Positions 4,585-5,677 of a stretch of 5,677 nt of DNA are shown here, in pieces (the stretch's first letter is position 1; each line of letters begins with the position of its first letter). Both the position numbers and the translations under genes were made by a program. The notes beneath the pieces are model-generated. The model did no database searches and had not been told where the DNA came from. It was given only the letters and a program-made list of their open reading frames with translations. Origin of the DNA: Thermoplasmata archaeon (GTDB taxonomy: Archaea > Thermoplasmatota > Thermoplasmata > Lutacidiplasmatales > UBA184); NCBI GenBank assembly GCA_030039995.1, contig JASHUL010000119.1, positions 1 through 5,677 on the forward strand, given 5' to 3'.

Positions 4585-5136
4585 TTAGGCGTCGCTCGGC
4601 CCGGGCCTCCACCCCGTCCCCTGCGCCCAGTCGTGCGCGCGACGCAACATCGACCAGATCGTCGGTTCCTTCGCCCGGACGTACCCGACCCGATCGTTCC
4701 GGAACGTTTCGGAGAGGCTCCATTTGACCCGCGCGTAGTCGTTCGCCTCGTCCGGGTGGGTTCGGAGGTAGTCGCGCAAGAGGAGGTTCAGCCGCTCGTC
4801 GAAGCTGCCCGTCTCGCGCACGTGCAGATGGGTGGCGTCGCCGCCCAGCGGCCCGAGGAAGAACCGCTGGGTCCGATCGGTGTTCGTCGTGTGGAAGCGG
4901 TAGTGCAACGCTTCGAGAGGGCCCTGATACGCCGCGGCGGGTTCGAGCGCCGCCACGGAGAGCTGCACGTCGATCACGGGCTTCGCGTCGAGGCCGGGCA
5001 CGGACGTCGAGCCGACATGGTCGATCCGGAGCGCGGCCGGGCCGAGGCCCGCGCGCAGCGCGTTCGCGATCTCCCGGAACTCCTCGGGCCACGCCGGGTC
5101 GTACGGGACGAGGATGATCGGCTCTTCCGACGGCAT
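4585..5136 (-). CDS. GrpB-family protein (UPF0157, nucleotidyltransferase-like fold)
   Basis: 183 residues, the usual length for this family. The N-terminal PYDPAWPEEF (11-20) is the typical opening strand and helix. HVGSTSVPGLDAKPVIDV (40-57) is the family signature: the Gly-Ser pair and the following Asp residues resemble the nucleotide-binding loop of the nucleotidyltransferase superfamily. HLHV (103-106) and the helix RDYLRTHPDEANDYARVK (121-138) are also family hallmarks. Members occur alone or fused to dephospho-CoA kinase, but the reaction is not firmly established, so I claim only the family. The ATG at 5136 is supported by a GGAGG 6 nt upstream. The stop codon of the SRPBCC gene lies 12 nt before this ATG, so the two form an operon. 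The Pro/Gly-rich tail GTGWRPGPSDA after about 173 is likely disordered. Confidence 0.93.
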   Translation of the reverse strand: MPSEEPIILVPYDPAWPEEFREIANALRAGLGPAALRIDHVGSTSVPGLDAKPVIDVQLSVAALEPAAAYQGPLEALHYRFHTTNTDRTQRFFLGPLGGDATHLHVRETGSFDERLNLLLRDYLRTHPDEANDYARVKWSLSETFRNDRVGYVRAKEPTIWSMLRRAHDWAQGTGWRPGPSDA

Positions 5137-5142
5137 CGGGGT

Positions 5143-5147
5143 CCTCC
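5143..5147 (-). promoter_or_regulatory. Strong Shine-Dalgarno of the GrpB-family gene
   Basis: On the minus strand GGAGG lies 6 nt before the ATG at 5136 and 1 nt past the stop codon (5149-5151) of the upstream SRPBCC gene. It fixes the start and shows SD-led translation for an internal operon gene. Confidence 0.7.
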
Positions 5148-5148
5148 C

Positions 5149-5634
5149 TCAACCGAGGGCCGGTCGACCGCGGCGGTACCGCGCCTCGATCTCGGCGCCG
5201 TACCGTGCCCAGACCGCGAGCAAACGGCCGCGCGTCTCGGCCGCCGTCGGGGGGTCGGGGACGACGTACCGCTCCGTCACGAGGAGGTCGAGCCGGGTGC
5301 GGCGGGGCGCGAGGCGGGTGAGGCGATAGTCGACCGTCTCGCGGTCGTCCTCGTCGACCTGGTCGGTGTGCCAGGCGCGGGGAGGTTCGAGCCGCAGGAC
5401 GTCGACGGCCACGTCGGGGTCTTCCCGCCCGTTCGGCGTCAAGCGGATCCGCAGCAGTCGGTGCGGCGACAGCCGCAGGACCCGGAACCGCCGGCGAGGC
5501 CGCCGGGGCGAGAGCCTCCAGTCGTCGCTTCGGTAGTCGGTACACCAGTCGTAGACGTACCGGAGCGGCGCGTCGATCGTCCGGGAGACCCGCACGGTCT
5601 GCGTCGAGTAGATGCGATGGCCCTTGCCCGCCAC
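5149..5634 (-). CDS. SRPBCC/START-like (polyketide cyclase-dehydrase fold) protein, start uncertain
   Basis: 161 residues from a GTG at 5634 to a TGA at 5149-5151. The opening VRVSRTIDAPLRYVYDWCTDY (14-34) is the first strand and helix of the SRPBCC ligand-binding fold, where IDAP followed by aromatic helix residues is typical. Alternating strands follow (RVLRLSP, LLRIRLTP, DVAVDVLRLEPPRAWHTD), then VDYRLTRLAPRRTRLDLLVTERYVV (101-125), and the closing long helix (about 130-156) that covers the cavity. Members bind lipids, polyketides or other hydrophobic ligands, or act in stress responses; no catalytic residues are evident. Residues 41-70 hold eleven Arg, probably Lys replaced under GC pressure. 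I see no ATG start: a GTG at Val14 would shorten the protein, and the frame stays open to the window edge upstream of 5634, so the gene may begin beyond 5677. First visible gene of an operon with the GrpB-family gene. Confidence 0.75.
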   Translation of the reverse strand: MAGKGHRIYSTQTVRVSRTIDAPLRYVYDWCTDYRSDDWRLSPRRPRRRFRVLRLSPHRLLRIRLTPNGREDPDVAVDVLRLEPPRAWHTDQVDEDDRETVDYRLTRLAPRRTRLDLLVTERYVVPDPPTAAETRGRLLAVWARYGAEIEARYRRGRPALG

Positions 5635-5677
5635 GCGCCCGGGAGCGGGGAGCGGTATTCGACGCTTGGGGTCGGTC

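Noticed and set aside
4334..5545. A 403-codon minus-strand frame across the hydrolase end, the GrpB-family gene and the SRPBCC gene
   Set aside because: It covers three genes in the wrong frame, and its product is Arg/Pro-rich with no domain. The GrpB and SRPBCC frames have recognisable signatures.
1..5677. Mobile element, CRISPR array, RNA gene or toxin-antitoxin pair
   Set aside because: I looked for regularly spaced direct repeats, terminal inverted repeats, tRNA-like cloverleaf ends and small paired genes on both strands and saw none. The only repeats are the short inverted ones listed.

Overview
The window is 5.7 kb of very GC-rich, gene-dense DNA. It holds seven full or nearly full protein genes plus the last 38 codons of one more. 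I see no rRNA, tRNA, CRISPR array, transposase or integrase, and codon use looks uniform. The source is probably a high-GC archaeon, perhaps a soil or sediment Thermoplasmatota. This rests on short A/T-rich TATA-like boxes at divergent or isolated gene starts, first genes that lack a Shine-Dalgarno while two genes inside operons have one, and an SRPBCC protein whose YDWCTDY stretch I recall from archaeal relatives. None of this is decisive; a high-GC bacterium (Actinobacteria or Chloroflexi type) remains possible, because the MFS, ferredoxin and hydrolase families are common there.

Layout, left to right. (1) 1-117 (+): C-terminal end of an unidentified protein. (2) 146-868 (-): a Gly/Ala-rich six-helix membrane protein that looks like three copies of a helical hairpin. 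(3) 917-2524 (-): a 14-helix MFS drug exporter of the DHA2 (EmrB/QacA) type. (4) 2525-2657: a divergent control region, A/T-rich over about 2559-2622, with a 21-bp perfect-arm palindrome and two TATA-like boxes. (5) 2658-3242 (+): a TetR-family repressor, overlapping by ATGA (6) 3239-3610 (+), a seven-Cys-core (7Fe/8Fe type) ferredoxin. (7) 3680-4555 (+): an alpha/beta hydrolase with its own TATA-like box and inverted repeat. (8) 4585-5136 (-): a GrpB/UPF0157 protein, preceded in the same operon by (9) 5149-5634 (-), an SRPBCC-fold protein that may begin beyond the window edge.

The best functional unit is the divergent MFS exporter / TetR pair. The repressor most likely binds the palindrome over the exporter promoter and is released by a toxic small molecule. 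The ferredoxin is translationally coupled to the repressor, so an electron-transfer protein may be made on the same cue. The six-helix protein follows the exporter on the same strand after 48 nt and may be co-transcribed. The hydrolase and the GrpB/SRPBCC pair look like independent housekeeping or accessory genes.

I did not find a clear-cut new system. The items most worth a second look are the TetR-ferredoxin coupling, the triplicated-hairpin membrane protein, the operator architecture, and the matching 8-bp hairpins that fill both convergent gene junctions.
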